Positions 1 to 17,305 of a stretch of 64,000 bases of DNA are shown here, in pieces. The notes under the pieces were generated by a model. It saw nothing but the letters and a program-made list of their open reading frames with translations. It had not been told where the DNA came from and ran no database searches. How positions within the stretch are numbered: the stretch's first letter is position 1; each line of letters starts with the position of its first letter. The stretch spans positions 606,616 to 670,615 of the forward strand of contig RPFO01001021.1 of assembly GCA_009746045.1 (NCBI GenBank), written 5' to 3'. Source of the stretch: Mesostigma viride (Eukaryota; Streptophyta; Mesostigmatophyceae; Mesostigmatales; Mesostigmataceae). The translations under genes and the position numbers were made by a program.

Positions 1-7593
<7,593 letters not shown>

Positions 7594-7744
7594 CCTTCCT
7601 ATAGCTTAGGTGTCTAAAACGTTTGCCTCTTTGGTTGGTTTCATTCAACCAATGGCGGCGAGCTGATGGCTGGCAAGCCACTTTGTTGAGATCGGTTTTG
7701 TCCCAAAGAATGCCAGGGCCTAGACCCGATTACCTCGTGAACAA

Positions 7745-7749
7745 TGTAA
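7745..7749 (+). terminator. candidate polyadenylation signal TGTAA
   Basis: TGTAA lies about 150 bp after the UBAC1-like stop codon. TGTAA is the usual poly(A) signal of chlorophyte algae. The motif is short, so this is suggestive only. No gene is visible between 7594 and about 8390. Confidence 0.35.
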
Positions 7750-8389
7750 TCAGTGCGATGCAAGCATTTTGCATCGGGCATTGATCCTCCACCTCTTGCT
7801 AATCTATCAAACTAATTTGCAACTAGCTAATGTGCTATGATTAATTAAAGATGCCCGGATGTCACCAACCATGTGCCTGTGGGTGTATGTACGTAGTGCT
7901 CACGCAACCCGCAATTTGTGACGTGATATTTCTGAAATATTTGCACAGCGCGCAGTCTTTCTTGGACTTTCTGGAAGCATGGCATGGCTAAACTACTGAC
8001 TGGCATGACCTATTGATGGTAGCTGTATTGAAGGTGGTTAATTCGATCATTCAGGGTCTAAAATTAATTCATTTGAAGGGAAAAAATAGAGCCTTGTGCA
8101 GGTACCCTGCTTACCAATGGTGGTGGTCCAGTCCCCGGCCTGATCCCCGTGTAGACATGTACATTAAACTTTCCACCCGGTGTGACTCGATCCAGAGGCA
8201 TGTGACTGAGTGTATGAATACAGTACATGCAATGCATGACGTGGCTTTGGTGCTGGCTTAATTGAGCCAAAACAAGCGAGCTAGGGCAAGGTGGGATGGG
8301 GGAAGGCATCACATCAAATACGAAATCGCTTGGGCTTCCAGATCTCAAAAGATCAGTCCTGGTGCTAGAGATGCGTGTCCCTCGGATTG

Positions 8390-8545
8390 TTAGTAAATTA
8401 GCTACTAGGATTACATCCCCATCTAGTGCTGATGCAGACGATATTTGTTTAAACTTTTGTGTAATTATTTTTCTATGAGATTAGCATAGTACTCCGTGGC
8501 ATGCCTTTGCTTATGACACGCAAGTACTTACTTACTTACTTAGCT
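8390..8545 (+). repeat. dispersed repeat ending in an ACTT tail, copy 1
   Basis: The sequence from GGATTACATCCCCATC to the (ACTT)n-like tail recurs in reverse complement at about 41846-42010. It shares the ATATTTGTTTAAACTTTTGTG core and the GCATGCC...GACACGCAAG stretch. The layout, a unique 3' stretch followed by a 4-bp tail, resembles the other retroelement ends here. No coding capacity is seen. The stretch 7850-8390 upstream shows nothing I recognise. Confidence 0.6.
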
Positions 8546-8599
8546 ACTAGGCATTAGATAGATACAATAGACCGGTACCTAGGATATTGTTTGTCCATC

Positions 8600-8690
8600 T
8601 GCATCCATGGGGGTAAATAGTCAGCGACTCCCCAACGGGAGCACGTGTTTAAATAATTAATTCATTAACTAATTAATAATTAAAGATGCA
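8600..8690 (+). repeat. retroelement 3' stem-loop and TTAA-rich tail
   Basis: The sequence GACTCCCCAACGGGAGCAC at about 8625-8643 folds as CTCCC/GGGAG around a CAAC loop. It is followed by AATTAATTCATTAACTAATT. This is the same 3' end as the ORF1 elements that end near 11710 and 49390. Confidence 0.6.
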
Positions 8691-9105
8691 TCAAAACATT
8701 CGACCATGGCATTCTACCCATGGCATTCTACCCATGGATGTTGTCTACAGAATTTAGCCAAGCCCTGCCTATAACGGGACCCCCATGGATGTTGCACTAA
8801 GAATTTAGCCATGCTACGCAGTGCAGAGAGATGCTCTCTGTCGAGAAGCCATGCCCTAGCTCTTGTATAGCCATGATGATCTTCCCCCACATGACATACT
8901 CCCCCTTAGCTGGGCATAGTGTGAAGATCATGAGGGTGCAGGTGCCCTAGTGCACCTAGAGCAAGTGTTGTTTACATTCCCACCCTTGCAGGAAGTAGCT
9001 TAGAATGTATGATAGGCCATATGCCCCTTCTCTGGGCTATGTGCTACATATACTCCCAACGGAGTTATGTTACAATTCAATTCAATTCAATGGCATTCTA
9101 CGGTG
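8690..9105 (+). repeat. 3' UTR family A, copy 1
   Basis: This block of about 400 bp has CATGGATGTTG, GAAGCCATGCCCTAG, the GTGCACCTAGAGCAAGTG box and TATGCCCCTTCTC. It ends with the stem-loop ACTCCCAACGGAGT and a (CAATT)n-type tail. It recurs at 11735-12036 and 42085-42472 (+) and at 42473-42770 and 50405-50850 (-). In the last copy it directly follows an ORF1, so it is the 3' untranslated part of that retroelement. Confidence 0.8.
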
Positions 9106-9264
9106 CACATTACCACTGCATAGCAACGAGATATCCAGAGTACGTCATGTACTTAACAACTCCGGGTCCCATGCACCCATCTACGCTCCCTGCAGTGGGG
9201 AAGGAGCGTGTTTGTAAACGAGGGAGGCATGCTAGCCACGACCCCTAGGGTCGCGAGCACCATA

Positions 9265-9343
9265 GATATTAATTAATTAATTAATTAATTAATTAATTAA
9301 TTAATTAGACTCGTGCTCCCGTTGGGGAGTCACGGTGACCATA
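9265..9343 (-). repeat. (TTAA)n tail plus terminal stem-loop, minus strand
   Basis: Eleven or so ATTA units are followed on the minus-strand side by GTGCTCCCGTTGGGGAGTC, the reverse complement of the shared CAAC-loop hairpin. A retroelement 3' end therefore points left here, while its neighbours on either side point right. Confidence 0.7.
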
Positions 9344-9364
9344 GATATAGGATAGGATTGTTTT

Positions 9365-9910
9365 GTAGATAGCCTGTAGTTGTCACGTATGGCGCCGATG
9401 CGTGGACACTCACCCCCACACTGGCCAGCATCTAGGCTAGACGGCACAGTTTACAGGATGCTCCGACAGGTCCTAGCTGAACGTAGGGTTTTCCAAGCGC
9501 CCGTCATCAGAGTCTTTGTATCAGGGCATGCCTCGTATTTCGGACGAGATTAGACAGCGTAGGATAGCATTTGTAGGACACCTTGCTCGCACCAGCCAGG
9601 TCGACACCGCCCTTGGTCTGGCAGGCCCCCAGGGGCTTGGCCAGCCAGGGCGGCACATTCTGACCTGGCCTGGCCCCGGCCAAGGGCATTCCCAAAAGGG
9701 TAGGGAAACATGCCACGAACTACGTCCAGATGTTGCTGGATGACCTCCTGGTCCCAGCCCAGTTTGAATACCGCATCCACTCTCTTTCCCTTCTTTGGAC
9801 TGCCATGCAGAACAAGACGCGGTGGCAGAAGATTGTCAAGGCTCACACGCCCGACCCTGTGGGCAAGCCACCTCCCCCCAAGAGGAGGAGGCGTTTTGAT
9901 GAGTAGGGTA
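9365..9910 (+). pseudogene. LINE ORF2 C-terminal region, truncated and frameshifted
   Basis: Translated pieces read VTYGADAWTLTPTLAS, then GMPRISDEIRQRRIAFVGHL, then LLDDLLVP...RIHSLSLLWTAMQ and MQNKTRWQKIVKAHT. The second block is the conserved post-reverse-transcriptase segment of LINE ORF2 proteins (xISxEIRxRRxxxxGHxxR). The end is basic (KPPPPKRRRRFDE), then TAG at about 9903. Stops and frame changes break the frame. The catalytic domain itself is absent, so this is a 5'-truncated copy. The same C-terminal tail recurs at 27535-27632. Confidence 0.75.
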
Positions 9911-9984
9911 GTTAGGATTTTTCTAGACTAGCTAGATTAGCGTTAGGATAGTCCGATTACGCGGCTCTCTCCCCACCACCCATC

Positions 9985-10045
9985 AAGGAATATGTGCTAC
10001 ATGATCTCCCAACGGAGGCATGTTACAATTTAATTTGATTTTTTA
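9985..10045 (+). repeat. LINE 3' end with CAAC-loop stem-loop
   Basis: After the ORF2 stop, a short 3' UTR ends with ATGTGCTACATGATCTCCC, then AACGGAGGCATGT and a TTTAATTT tail. ACATG.CTCC pairs with GGAG..CATGT around CAAC. The same end is present at 27722-27790 and 31095-31165. Confidence 0.65.
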
Positions 10046-10087
10046 ATAGCCTGTAGATAGCTTAGACCGGTAGGATTGCGTGTACCC

Positions 10088-10448
10088 GGCCATCCATCCA
10101 TCCATCCAGCCATCCATCCATCCATCCATCCATCCATCCATCCATCCATCCATCCATCCATCCATCCATCCATCCATCCATCCATCCATCCATCCATCCA
10201 TCCATCCATCCATCCATCCATCCATCCATCCATCCATCCATCCATCCATCCATCCATCCATCCATCCATCCATCCATCCATCCATCCATATCCATCCATC
10301 CATCCATCCATCCATCCATCCATCCATCCATCCATCCATCCATCCATCCATCCATCCATCCATCCATCCATCCATCCATCCATCCATCCATCCATCCATC
10401 CATCCATCCATCCATCCATCCATCCATCCATCCATCCATCCATCCATC
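10088..10448 (+). repeat. (CATC)n tetranucleotide array
   Basis: About ninety CATC units, with one CATATCC interruption near 10288, follow the sequence TAGCTTAGACCGGTAGGA. That junction (TTAGACCGGTAGGA, then GCACCC, then CATC units) also occurs at 20268-20308, and reversed at 50339-50380 with only three units. CATC is therefore the 3' tail of a retroelement family, here greatly expanded. The long open frames on both strands (IHPS, MDGW) are not genes. Confidence 0.9.
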
Positions 10449-10464
10449 GGGGTAAATAAAACAA

Positions 10465-10625
10465 TGGCGACGGAAGCTATGGCCGACCTACCTCCAGCTC
10501 CGGCAGACCAAGGCGGGCCAGCCGGTGTACTGGAAGGGGGCGGCCATCTACGTCGGTCACAAGCCCTGGCACGCGACCCCCTCGACCACCGCGGCCCCAG
10601 CGACTCCAGCAGCCCCAGCCTAGGG
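10465..10625 (+). pseudogene. ORF1 C-terminal fragment (non-LTR retrotransposon)
   Basis: Read as [20 protein letters not shown], then [19 protein letters not shown], and ending at TAG near 10621. It matches the C-terminus of the ORF1 at 50873-51118 (-) ([26 protein letters not shown]). Only the last 50 codons are present, so it is a 5'-truncated insertion directly after the CATC array. Confidence 0.6.
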
Positions 10626-10722
10626 GAATACAGCAGCAGTAGTGTAGAATAGTTAGACCGTGGCCTTGTACATGCCCGCCTACTACAGGCACTATACCAG
10701 CTGAGGCCTAGCATTTTTAGTC

Positions 10723-11310
10723 ATGTACATGTGTGCCTATGATGAGCCACCCCGGCAGGATGCTGGTGACCTCCCGCTCTCCTACGCGGACCTGCTGCGG
10801 ACAGCGACCGCCTCCACCACCGACGCCATCGCCACGAAGCTCCAGGAGCTGGAGGACCACCGCCAGGCCCAGCAACGGGAGGTCACCGATCGCGCTCGCC
10901 GCGAGTGCCGAGTGGTGCTACGTCGCTTCCCCCAGAAGCCAGGTGAGACGTCAACCTCCCTTGCTGACGAGATCAAGAACCAGCTTCTTACCCTCATGGG
11001 CCTGGTAGGTGAGGTAGAACTGCGTGGGTGCCACCGCCTTCCCCACTCACGGGACAAGGCGGCCACCCCACCAGTCCTGCTCACCTTCCTCTCCCCTGAG
11101 GATAAGCAGCGGTTCCTCTCTCGTCGCAAGCGGTTGCACGACCTCACCTGGACGCTGGATGACGACCTAACCCCCGCTCAGCAACAGCAGCGACGCGACC
11201 TGTGGCCGGAATACCTCCGCCATAAGCAGGACCCCCAGAAGCCCAAGGTGTACTGGAGGGGCGGGGACCTGATGATCAACCACAAGATGTGGACGCCCCC
11301 AGCGGGCTAG
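10723..11310 (+). CDS. ORF1-like RNA-binding protein of a non-LTR retrotransposon, 5' truncated
   Basis: This is an open frame of 195 codons. Retroelement similarity starts near 10746 and the first codons are probably junction sequence. It shows YADLLRTATASTTDAIATKL, a helical Glu/Gln-rich stretch, an RRM-like core (CRVVLRRFP ... VLLTFLSPEDKQRFLSRRKR), then TWTLDDDLTPAQQQQRRDLW and KVYWRGGDLMINHK. This layout (coiled coil, RRM, C-terminal domain) is that of L1-type ORF1 proteins, which bind element RNA. The copies at 48370-48987 and 46150-46900 are close relatives but broken. Only about 400 bp of 3' UTR follow, with no ORF2. It is the best-preserved C-terminal half of this ORF1 family in the window. 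Confidence 0.7.
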   Translation: MYMCAYDEPPRQDAGDLPLSYADLLRTATASTTDAIATKLQELEDHRQAQQREVTDRARRECRVVLRRFPQKPGETSTSLADEIKNQLLTLMGLVGEVELRGCHRLPHSRDKAATPPVLLTFLSPEDKQRFLSRRKRLHDLTWTLDDDLTPAQQQQRRDLWPEYLRHKQDPQKPKVYWRGGDLMINHKMWTPPAG

Positions 11311-11733
11311 AATAGCAATAGCCCTAGCTTGTAACCATTGGAGTCACTGTCGCTAAGGCAGCCATGCCTAGAATGTTTGCCTAGCTGTGCCAACAAACCT
11401 AGTCACGTGCCGCCAACGCACGGTACACAACCAGCCATAGCCTTAGCCTAGTTCTAGGGCAGCCATGCTACGCCCTGGCTATGTTCAGATTACTTGCCCA
11501 CGCTCCTTGCTATGACATGCTCACATGGGTCTTATTGCACCCACAGTTTGCCGGATCGTTAGCCTGTCCTTTTAGCTAGCCGCGCCCGATTGCAGCTGTG
11601 GCATGCCTTTGGCATGAAGGAGACTGGGGTTCTCTGCCCTTTCTCCTGTAGTGCACACACAGGGATTAAAAGCACTTCGGTGCTCCGTGACTCCCCAACG
11701 GGAGCACGAGTTTAATTAATTAATTAATTAATG
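11311..11733 (+). repeat. 3' UTR of the ORF1 element with terminal stem-loop and TTAA tail
   Basis: This non-coding stretch is shared with 48988-49403 (CCATTGG.GTCACT, GTACACAACCAGCCATAGCC, GGCATGAAGGAGACTGGGG, CACACAGGGATTAAAAGCAC). It ends GTGACTCCCCAACGGGAGCA, then (TTAA)n. TGTAA occurs about 20 bp after the ORF1 stop. Confidence 0.75.
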
Positions 11734-11734
11734 A

Positions 11735-12036
11735 TGAGCCACCCTCCAGATGATGCCTAGCTTTATTTCATTATGCAGTGCCCATGCAGGGAGTCACTCT
11801 CTGCTGAGAAGCCATGCTGATCTTCCCCACCTATGACGGGCTCCCCTTAGCTGGGTGTTGCCCGAGACTCTGGGTGGTGCAGGTGCCCTAGTGCACCTAG
11901 AGCAAGTGTTGTTTACATTCCCACCCTTGCAGGAAGTAGCTTAGAATGTATTATAGGCCATATGCCCCTTCTCTGGGCTATGTGCTACAGACACTCCCAA
12001 CGGAGTTATGTTCCTAATTAATTAATTAATTAATCG
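11735..12036 (+). repeat. 3' UTR family A, copy 2
   Basis: This copy carries the GTGCACCTAGAGCAAGTG box, ATGCCCCTTCTCTGGGC and the stem-loop ACTCCCAACGGAGTTATGT, then a (TTAA)n tail. The 5' part is shorter than in copy 1. It starts immediately after the TTAA tail of the preceding element, so it appears to have inserted at that tail. Confidence 0.75.
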
Positions 12037-12102
12037 GGGTTAATACTCCGTGACTCCCCAACGGGGGCACGAGTTTAATTAATTAATTAATTAATTAATC
12101 TA
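12037..12102 (+). repeat. solo stem-loop plus TTAA tail
   Basis: CGGGGTTAATACTCCGTGAC, then TCCCCAACGGGGGCACGAG, then (TTAA)n. This minimal 3' end has almost no body and is stacked on the previous tail. A similar stub (CGGGTTAATGCTCCGTGACT) sits at 20306-20370. A further hairpin-like piece, GGCTCCCCAACGGAAGTGCG, lies at about 12170-12189. Confidence 0.65.
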
Positions 12103-12204
12103 CGCTCCCACATTCGCACACCATAACATCCACAAACCACCTCCAGGAAAAGTGCGCTGATATACCATCGGCTCCCCAACGGAAGTGCGTGGCCAATGAG
12201 TAGA

Positions 12205-14160
12205 TTAATCAACAGCGTAACACTCATAGCATGCCTTCCCCATCTTGTTGCCCTCCCCGATCTTATTTTCTTCAACTAACTCTGCTTCTGACATTAAAAA
12301 GCCCTTGGGAAGGTGCTTGTCCACAGCCACGCCAACGTAGCGATTCCCATCAATCTTGTTGCCCCGAAGAATGCTCTTGCGGAACCGGTAGGCATGGCAG
12401 TTCACCAGCTCTCCCCGGTTGGGGCAATTAAACCACACGCCCGACTCCTTGTTGCACTTGATGACATTGTCCACCAGCAGCGAGCTTATCTTGTTGGCTC
12501 GGTTGTTCCGGATGCCTCCAACCAGGTTGTTGCGGACGGTGCACCCGGACACAATGTGGCCAACCTTATCCAGTGAGCACATTTCTGGGCAAAGATCGTC
12601 GTCATGTCCTGGCCATTCCAATAACACCGCATCCCGGCCATTTCCCTTAAAGGTGCTGTTGACTACCGCACAGGGCACTAGTGCGGATACAGCGCAGCCG
12701 TTAAAAGAGTTATCCGAGAAAGTGCAACGGTCAACCGTGCAAGGCCCAGTTCCGTTAAGCCACGCCCCGGAATGCCGACAGCTCAATCCATACGACTCCC
12801 GGATGTAGATCTGGCACCATAAGTGCGCCTCGATACCATTACCTAGGATGCCGCGGACGTGGCAGGAATCCACACACCCAGTGGAGCGGTTGCAGAAGTA
12901 GATCCCGGCACTAACCCACTCGCATTCTTCGGGAGCGGGCGGCTGCCCTCTCTCGCCAGGCAGCACATTCACACCCTTGAGGAATGCGCTTCTTACGCCA
13001 TTGGCCACAGCCACAGCACATTGGCGGGGTGCTCGCGATGGATCCGCGCTGTCCCGCCCATCCCACTCCGCCACCAGGATGGTCATGTGGCCCTCCCCAA
13101 GGATGCTGACGTCATCGGCCGCGATCGCCACCGTGGGCACGTTGCGACCTTGATGCCCCTCCCCAGGACCCTGGCTTGCTAAGGGCCCGGTTTGCACCAG
13201 AGGGCAGTCCAGGCGGCAGCCATGCTCGCACGCGTCGTACCGCTTTGCTGGGTCCCAGCCCGCCTTGAGGGTGACCCCGCGAACAGACATCTCAAACGGG
13301 CCGTGGTGGACCCCCCACACGTGGACGATGTCGCCGTCCCGGGCCGCACGGAGCGCAGCTTGCAGGGATGGGCCGCCGGGGAAGCATGCCGGGCAGTCCA
13401 CATAAATATGAGACACGGGGGGGGGGCGGGTGTCATTGGCTGTCGTGGCAACGGGTGCCGTAGCGGGGGGCAGGGTAGGGCGATCCGCAGCAGCCTGGGA
13501 GGGCGGCGCTGAAAGGTCAGGACCAGGTGCGGTAGGGGCCAGTAGTGGGAGGGCACCTTGGAGACCGTCAGCCGGATAGGCCAGCCGGGCCTTTTTCCGT
13601 GGCTCACCGGATGCAGAGTGCTCCACTTCGCCACCATCAGCTCCTTGCTTGTCACCACCGTCAGGGCGTTTACCGTACGAAGGAGTAGGGAGGCATGCAG
13701 GAGCTGTGGACGGGCCGGCGGGGGCTGAGTTGGCATCACAGGGCGTGCTGGCTGCTTGAGGAGGGGGAGCGCGCGGGGCAGAAGTAGCCACGGCCTCCGA
13801 CACAGGTGTCCCAGGTGGCACGCCGCCCACGGCTCTTGAGGCTAAATTGGGAATAGCGTGGCAGCCACCATCGATCGGAATCCCGGTCAACACCAGATGG
13901 CCATCCACGAGCTTCCGGTCGTCAAGAACGCCTGACAGACCATAGCCTTCATAGACCATGGAAAACCATGCGTGGCCGTTCCACCTTTTAACTGACCCTT
14001 CCCGCAAACGGAATACATCCTCAAACCCGCCCGGGCCACTCAGCCTGAGCCGTCCCTCCGTCAGGTCCATACCGCAGGGGTCATGATCCCGGCCAGTCTC
14101 TGATTGGGGACGGTAGATTACGATCACCTCCGATAGGACGCCCATTTCTGTGGGCGGCAA
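12205..14160 (-). CDS. single-exon right-handed beta-helix protein
   Basis: An uninterrupted 651-codon frame starting at ATG 14160. Residues 1-105 form a compact beta-rich N-terminal part (EVIVIYRPQSE ... GHLVLTGIP). Residues about 105-245 are a Pro/Ala/Ser linker with a basic KKARL patch. From about 250 to the end the sequence looks like a parallel beta-helix of the pectate-lyase type. It opens with HIYVDCPACFPGGPSLQAAL, then RAARDGDIVHVWGV and GVTLKAGWD. Rungs follow, such as CTVDRCTFSDNSFNGCAV, CAVVNSTFKGNGRDAVLLEW and HIVSGCTVRNNLVGGIRNN. Such domains bind or cut polysaccharides, or serve as scaffolds; no catalytic residues can be named. It has no clear signal peptide. It is intact despite lying among retroelement ends. 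Whether it is a host gene or element-borne cannot be told. Confidence 0.75.
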   Translation of the reverse strand: MPPTEMGVLSEVIVIYRPQSETGRDHDPCGMDLTEGRLRLSGPGGFEDVFRLREGSVKRWNGHAWFSMVYEGYGLSGVLDDRKLVDGHLVLTGIPIDGGCHAIPNLASRAVGGVPPGTPVSEAVATSAPRAPPPQAASTPCDANSAPAGPSTAPACLPTPSYGKRPDGGDKQGADGGEVEHSASGEPRKKARLAYPADGLQGALPLLAPTAPGPDLSAPPSQAAADRPTLPPATAPVATTANDTRPPPVSHIYVDCPACFPGGPSLQAALRAARDGDIVHVWGVHHGPFEMSVRGVTLKAGWDPAKRYDACEHGCRLDCPLVQTGPLASQGPGEGHQGRNVPTVAIAADDVSILGEGHMTILVAEWDGRDSADPSRAPRQCAVAVANGVRSAFLKGVNVLPGERGQPPAPEECEWVSAGIYFCNRSTGCVDSCHVRGILGNGIEAHLWCQIYIRESYGLSCRHSGAWLNGTGPCTVDRCTFSDNSFNGCAVSALVPCAVVNSTFKGNGRDAVLLEWPGHDDDLCPEMCSLDKVGHIVSGCTVRNNLVGGIRNNRANKISSLLVDNVIKCNKESGVWFNCPNRGELVNCHAYRFRKSILRGNKIDGNRYVGVAVDKHLPKGFLMSEAELVEENKIGEGNKMGKACYECYAVD

Positions 14161-14870
14161 GGACCTTGTCTGCTAAGAAAAGGCCAACAATTATATGGTT
14201 GTGCTACGAGATCATTGAACACTGCAAGGGGGGGTATCCGGGCGCGCACCCAGCCAAATGCACGTAGCCACTTGCCCTTAGGCCTGCATACGGCGCCAGT
14301 GGCAGTTCCGACTCCTCGCCTTTTCAAGTAAACGGAAAGCTTCTCATGAGAAATGTCGTACTAGTGCGGTGACTTCATGGCAATAAGGCTGAATCAACGC
14401 AACAGGCCTGATATAATTCTTGCACGCAGTACCAGACCAACATAGCCGGCCATGTACCTAATTTGCTCTAGTTTTTCTCTGGATGATGGACTTAGCAGCC
14501 ATTAAACAATCGTTCGCGCGAAAACATTACGCGCGCACGTGTACTGTACAAGGTAAATTGTTCGAGAGCTTCTGCAGCCTTCTGCCCTTCCACATTCCGC
14601 TACGCTGACAGATAACGGTTACAGCGGTTTTACTGAAAACGGCCACCAAACTAGCGCAGTTGCTGTTGTCACAAACTTGTCAGTTGTCGTGTTGTTGGTG
14701 GTGGTTGTGATGGTACCTATGTAAGTTCCAACGCTGGTGTGCAGCACAGCTTGGAAGGGGGCTGCGCTAGCCTTTCTGCACTTACGGCGGTCTACGGCTG
14801 ATACCGTTTATTTTTGTAACCGTAAAGTTGACCGTAGCCCACCGCAGGGTACATAAAAGTCTCCGAATAA
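14161..14870. other. non-coding stretch upstream of the beta-helix gene
   Basis: I see no gene or RNA here. It would contain the promoter of the minus-strand beta-helix gene, but no clear TATA box is evident near 14190-14250. Confidence 0.4.
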
Positions 14871-14875
14871 TTAGG

Positions 14876-15355
14876 TAAGGCCCGGTCTATACGAATTTTA
14901 TTAAAAAGGTTGGGCTCAAGTCACCGTGGACGGAGGCATACGGCGCGTGTGGGGAACAGTACGAAGACGTTATAAGGTGGACGGCAAAATCTTACAGTCG
15001 AGATTCTCCCGCCAACTTTATGTTATGTTGCCGAGTAGCCCATTATATTTTTAACGTGATTTTTAATGACCCCCCTTAAAAATGCGCTGATTTATTAAAA
15101 ATCGGACCCATTTTAACTTGAACTAGGTACCGCCGTACCCAGTTCGTACACAGCGGTTCCACCACCTAATTTTCGGGCGGTTATGGGAGTTACGTTAGCG
15201 TTACGCGATCCGATCTTGCTACGGCCGCATCGATCCCCGCCTTGATGGCTTGCCTCGAGGAGCACCGCAAGATGAAAAATCGGCAAGATCGAGCCGTCCA
15301 CGTGTAAATTTGTGCCCTTAAGCTTTTTAATAAAAGTCGTATAGACCGGGCCTTA
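14876..15355. mobile_element. 480-bp MITE with TIRs and 5-bp TSD
   Basis: The left end TAAGGCCCGGTCTATACGA matches the reverse complement of the right end exactly, and similarity continues through a TTTTATTAAAAAG block to about 37 bp. TTAGG flanks both sides (14871-14875 and 15356-15360). It has no transposase. The right-hand TSD includes the first two bases of the next MITE, so this element inserted into the edge of that one. Confidence 0.85.
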
Positions 15356-15358
15356 TTA

Positions 15359-16032
15359 GGGCTAACTCACACGGGTCGCGATCCGTAGTTCGTGAGCACT
15401 CTTGTCATGCGTGGCAGGAATCTTCTCACGGCGTCGGCAGATAGTGCCGGAAAACGGGCATGGTTCGCGACCCGACTTTGTGGTTCGCGGGAAATCGTGT
15501 CGCGACCCATGTTCGCGAGCGAAAAGTCCACGTGTCCGTGAATCGAACCTGACAAGTGCGAAAAAGACCTGAAAGTACGGGAATTAATGGTACGAATTCA
15601 GTCGGCGTAGAGCCAGTACGGCAGGGTGATGAAGAAAACTGGACAGCTTCGATCCAGCGAAGCCGGTCTCGCCAGCTAGAATTTAGTATCGTCCAGTAAA
15701 GACTAATAATCACTGGATACACCCGAATAATCAGAATACGATATCGTAGATATCCCGCTGTATGTGTAAATCCAAGGACAGGTGGCGACAACGAGGAGAT
15801 TGAGGAGGAGTGCGGGAAAGAGCGGAAAGTGCGGAAACGCCAGCAAAAAAGGTACTGTGAACCAATCTTTATCTATCTGAACAATCCATACGCCCGCGAC
15901 CCACCGTGTGAGTGCGACCGGTTCGTCAACCAATTTCTGTTCCACGTGGCAGAAAGTTCGATGCCACTCGGCAAAGCGGTTCGCGAACCATGACCGTACG
16001 AACCACGGATCGCGACCCGTGTGAGTTGGCCC
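15359..16032. mobile_element. 674-bp MITE with ~36-bp TIRs and TA duplication
   Basis: The left terminus GGGCTAACTCACACGGGTCG continues through GCGATCCGTAGTTCG. The right terminus, reverse complemented, is the same with GGGCCAAC and CCGTGGTTCG. TA flanks both ends (15357-15358 and 16033-16034), as for Tc1/mariner-type or similar elements. No long frame is preserved and it has no transposase. Confidence 0.8.
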
Positions 16033-17305
16033 TAACTGCACACACGTCAGCAGCTTTGAGTCTGCCAGTTGTCCGTCAGTCAGTCAGTCAGTTTTTTCCC
16101 CAAGCCGGTTATCCGACCGAGTATCGGTATTTTCACATCACTTCGACCAGGCGAAATCCGGGGCATTTCAGCAGCATTTTGCCGAAACGCGGTCAGACGT
16201 CTTGCGAACTAGGAAAAATCAGGCCGATTCCTTCGGACTAGGTGAAAATGGCCGGAAGTCCGAAATTCGGCTTTCGCAGGTTTTCGCAGCCCTAGTTTTT
16301 CCTCGCCGCGACTACAGTGCAGGCTGGTTTTTCGGTTCCTCGCGTCGCGTCTATGCGGTTTTTCGGGTGTACCTGTCAGTCGGTCCGTTCGATTCACACA
16401 TCTGACGGTCGTGAATCTACAAGTCTGCAATCGGTGTGAGAGAGGGTGCATTCTCAGCCTATTCAATTGATTTCGCCTGGGTTCGAAGTCAATGCCGTAC
16501 CGTTTTCCCAGTCAAGGTGTCCACACTTTGATTTCAGCAGTCAGTCAGTCACGGTCAGTAACTCAGTATGTCCTAATCCCACGCCGGGTACATTGCAGCA
16601 ATATTTATTAATTATTGATATACATTAATAATAATAGTAAATATATTATTAATAATAATAATTATAATATACATTAAAAATAATAATATACATTAATAAT
16701 AATAGTAAATATATTATTAATAATAATATCATATGATCAGAATATTATTAATAATAATAATTTAATATTTGCGTGGCGGGGATCGAACTCCTGGGAGTAC
16801 TAATATATTAATTTTAATGAAAAATTCAGCGAAATCTCTAGAGGCCGAAAGCCTGTCAGACCTGCGAACTAGGAAACTACGGACTTAAGGAAAATGACAC
16901 TCGTCAGCACGACGAGGTACGACACGCCATTTCGTCACCGTTTCGCTGCCAATTTTCGTAACCGCCAAACGCATGACACTTTTCATATCGTCACACTCTT
17001 TTTTCCGACAACTTTGGGACCAGCGGGGAATGGCCAAGGCGCCGACGCGAAAGATTCCAGAGGACAGCATCTGACAAGGAGGGGGGACATCCAGCCAAGA
17101 CAGCACACTCACTCGTGTGTCCGGCGCGGCACCTCCAAACGTGGAGCGGACTCCAAAAATGTGTCCGGCGGCAGAATTTTTGCGACGGAGTGTACTCCAG
17201 TCGAAAATTTTAGGGCGGCGCGAAGAAAAATTTTGTGGAGCTAACTCCTTTTGGCGGTCCGGCGCCTGGTTTTAGGAAAGGAGTGCGCTAGTGCGCTCTG
17301 GTGAT
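16033..17305. other. non-coding stretch with AT-rich palindromic tandem repeat
   Basis: No gene is recognised. At 16600-16760 an AT-only stretch carries a duplicated unit (ATACATTAATAATAATAGTA, then AATATATTATTAATAATAAT) that is nearly self-complementary. CAGTCAGTCAGTCAG lies at 16075-16092. GCGAACTAGGAAA occurs at 16204 and 16865. At 16772-16795 the minus strand reads like a tRNA T-arm (GGAGTTCGATCCCCGCCACG), with no tRNA body beside it. Confidence 0.5.

Noticed and set aside
10030-10714. Open frames of MDGW or IHPS repeats on both strands
   Set aside because: They are produced by the (CATC)n array, which is a retroelement tail.
16772-16800. tRNA gene on the minus strand (GGAGTTCGATCCCCGCCACG)
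   Set aside because: Only a T-arm-like piece is present; no acceptor, D or anticodon arms lie beside it. It may be the tail of a SINE.
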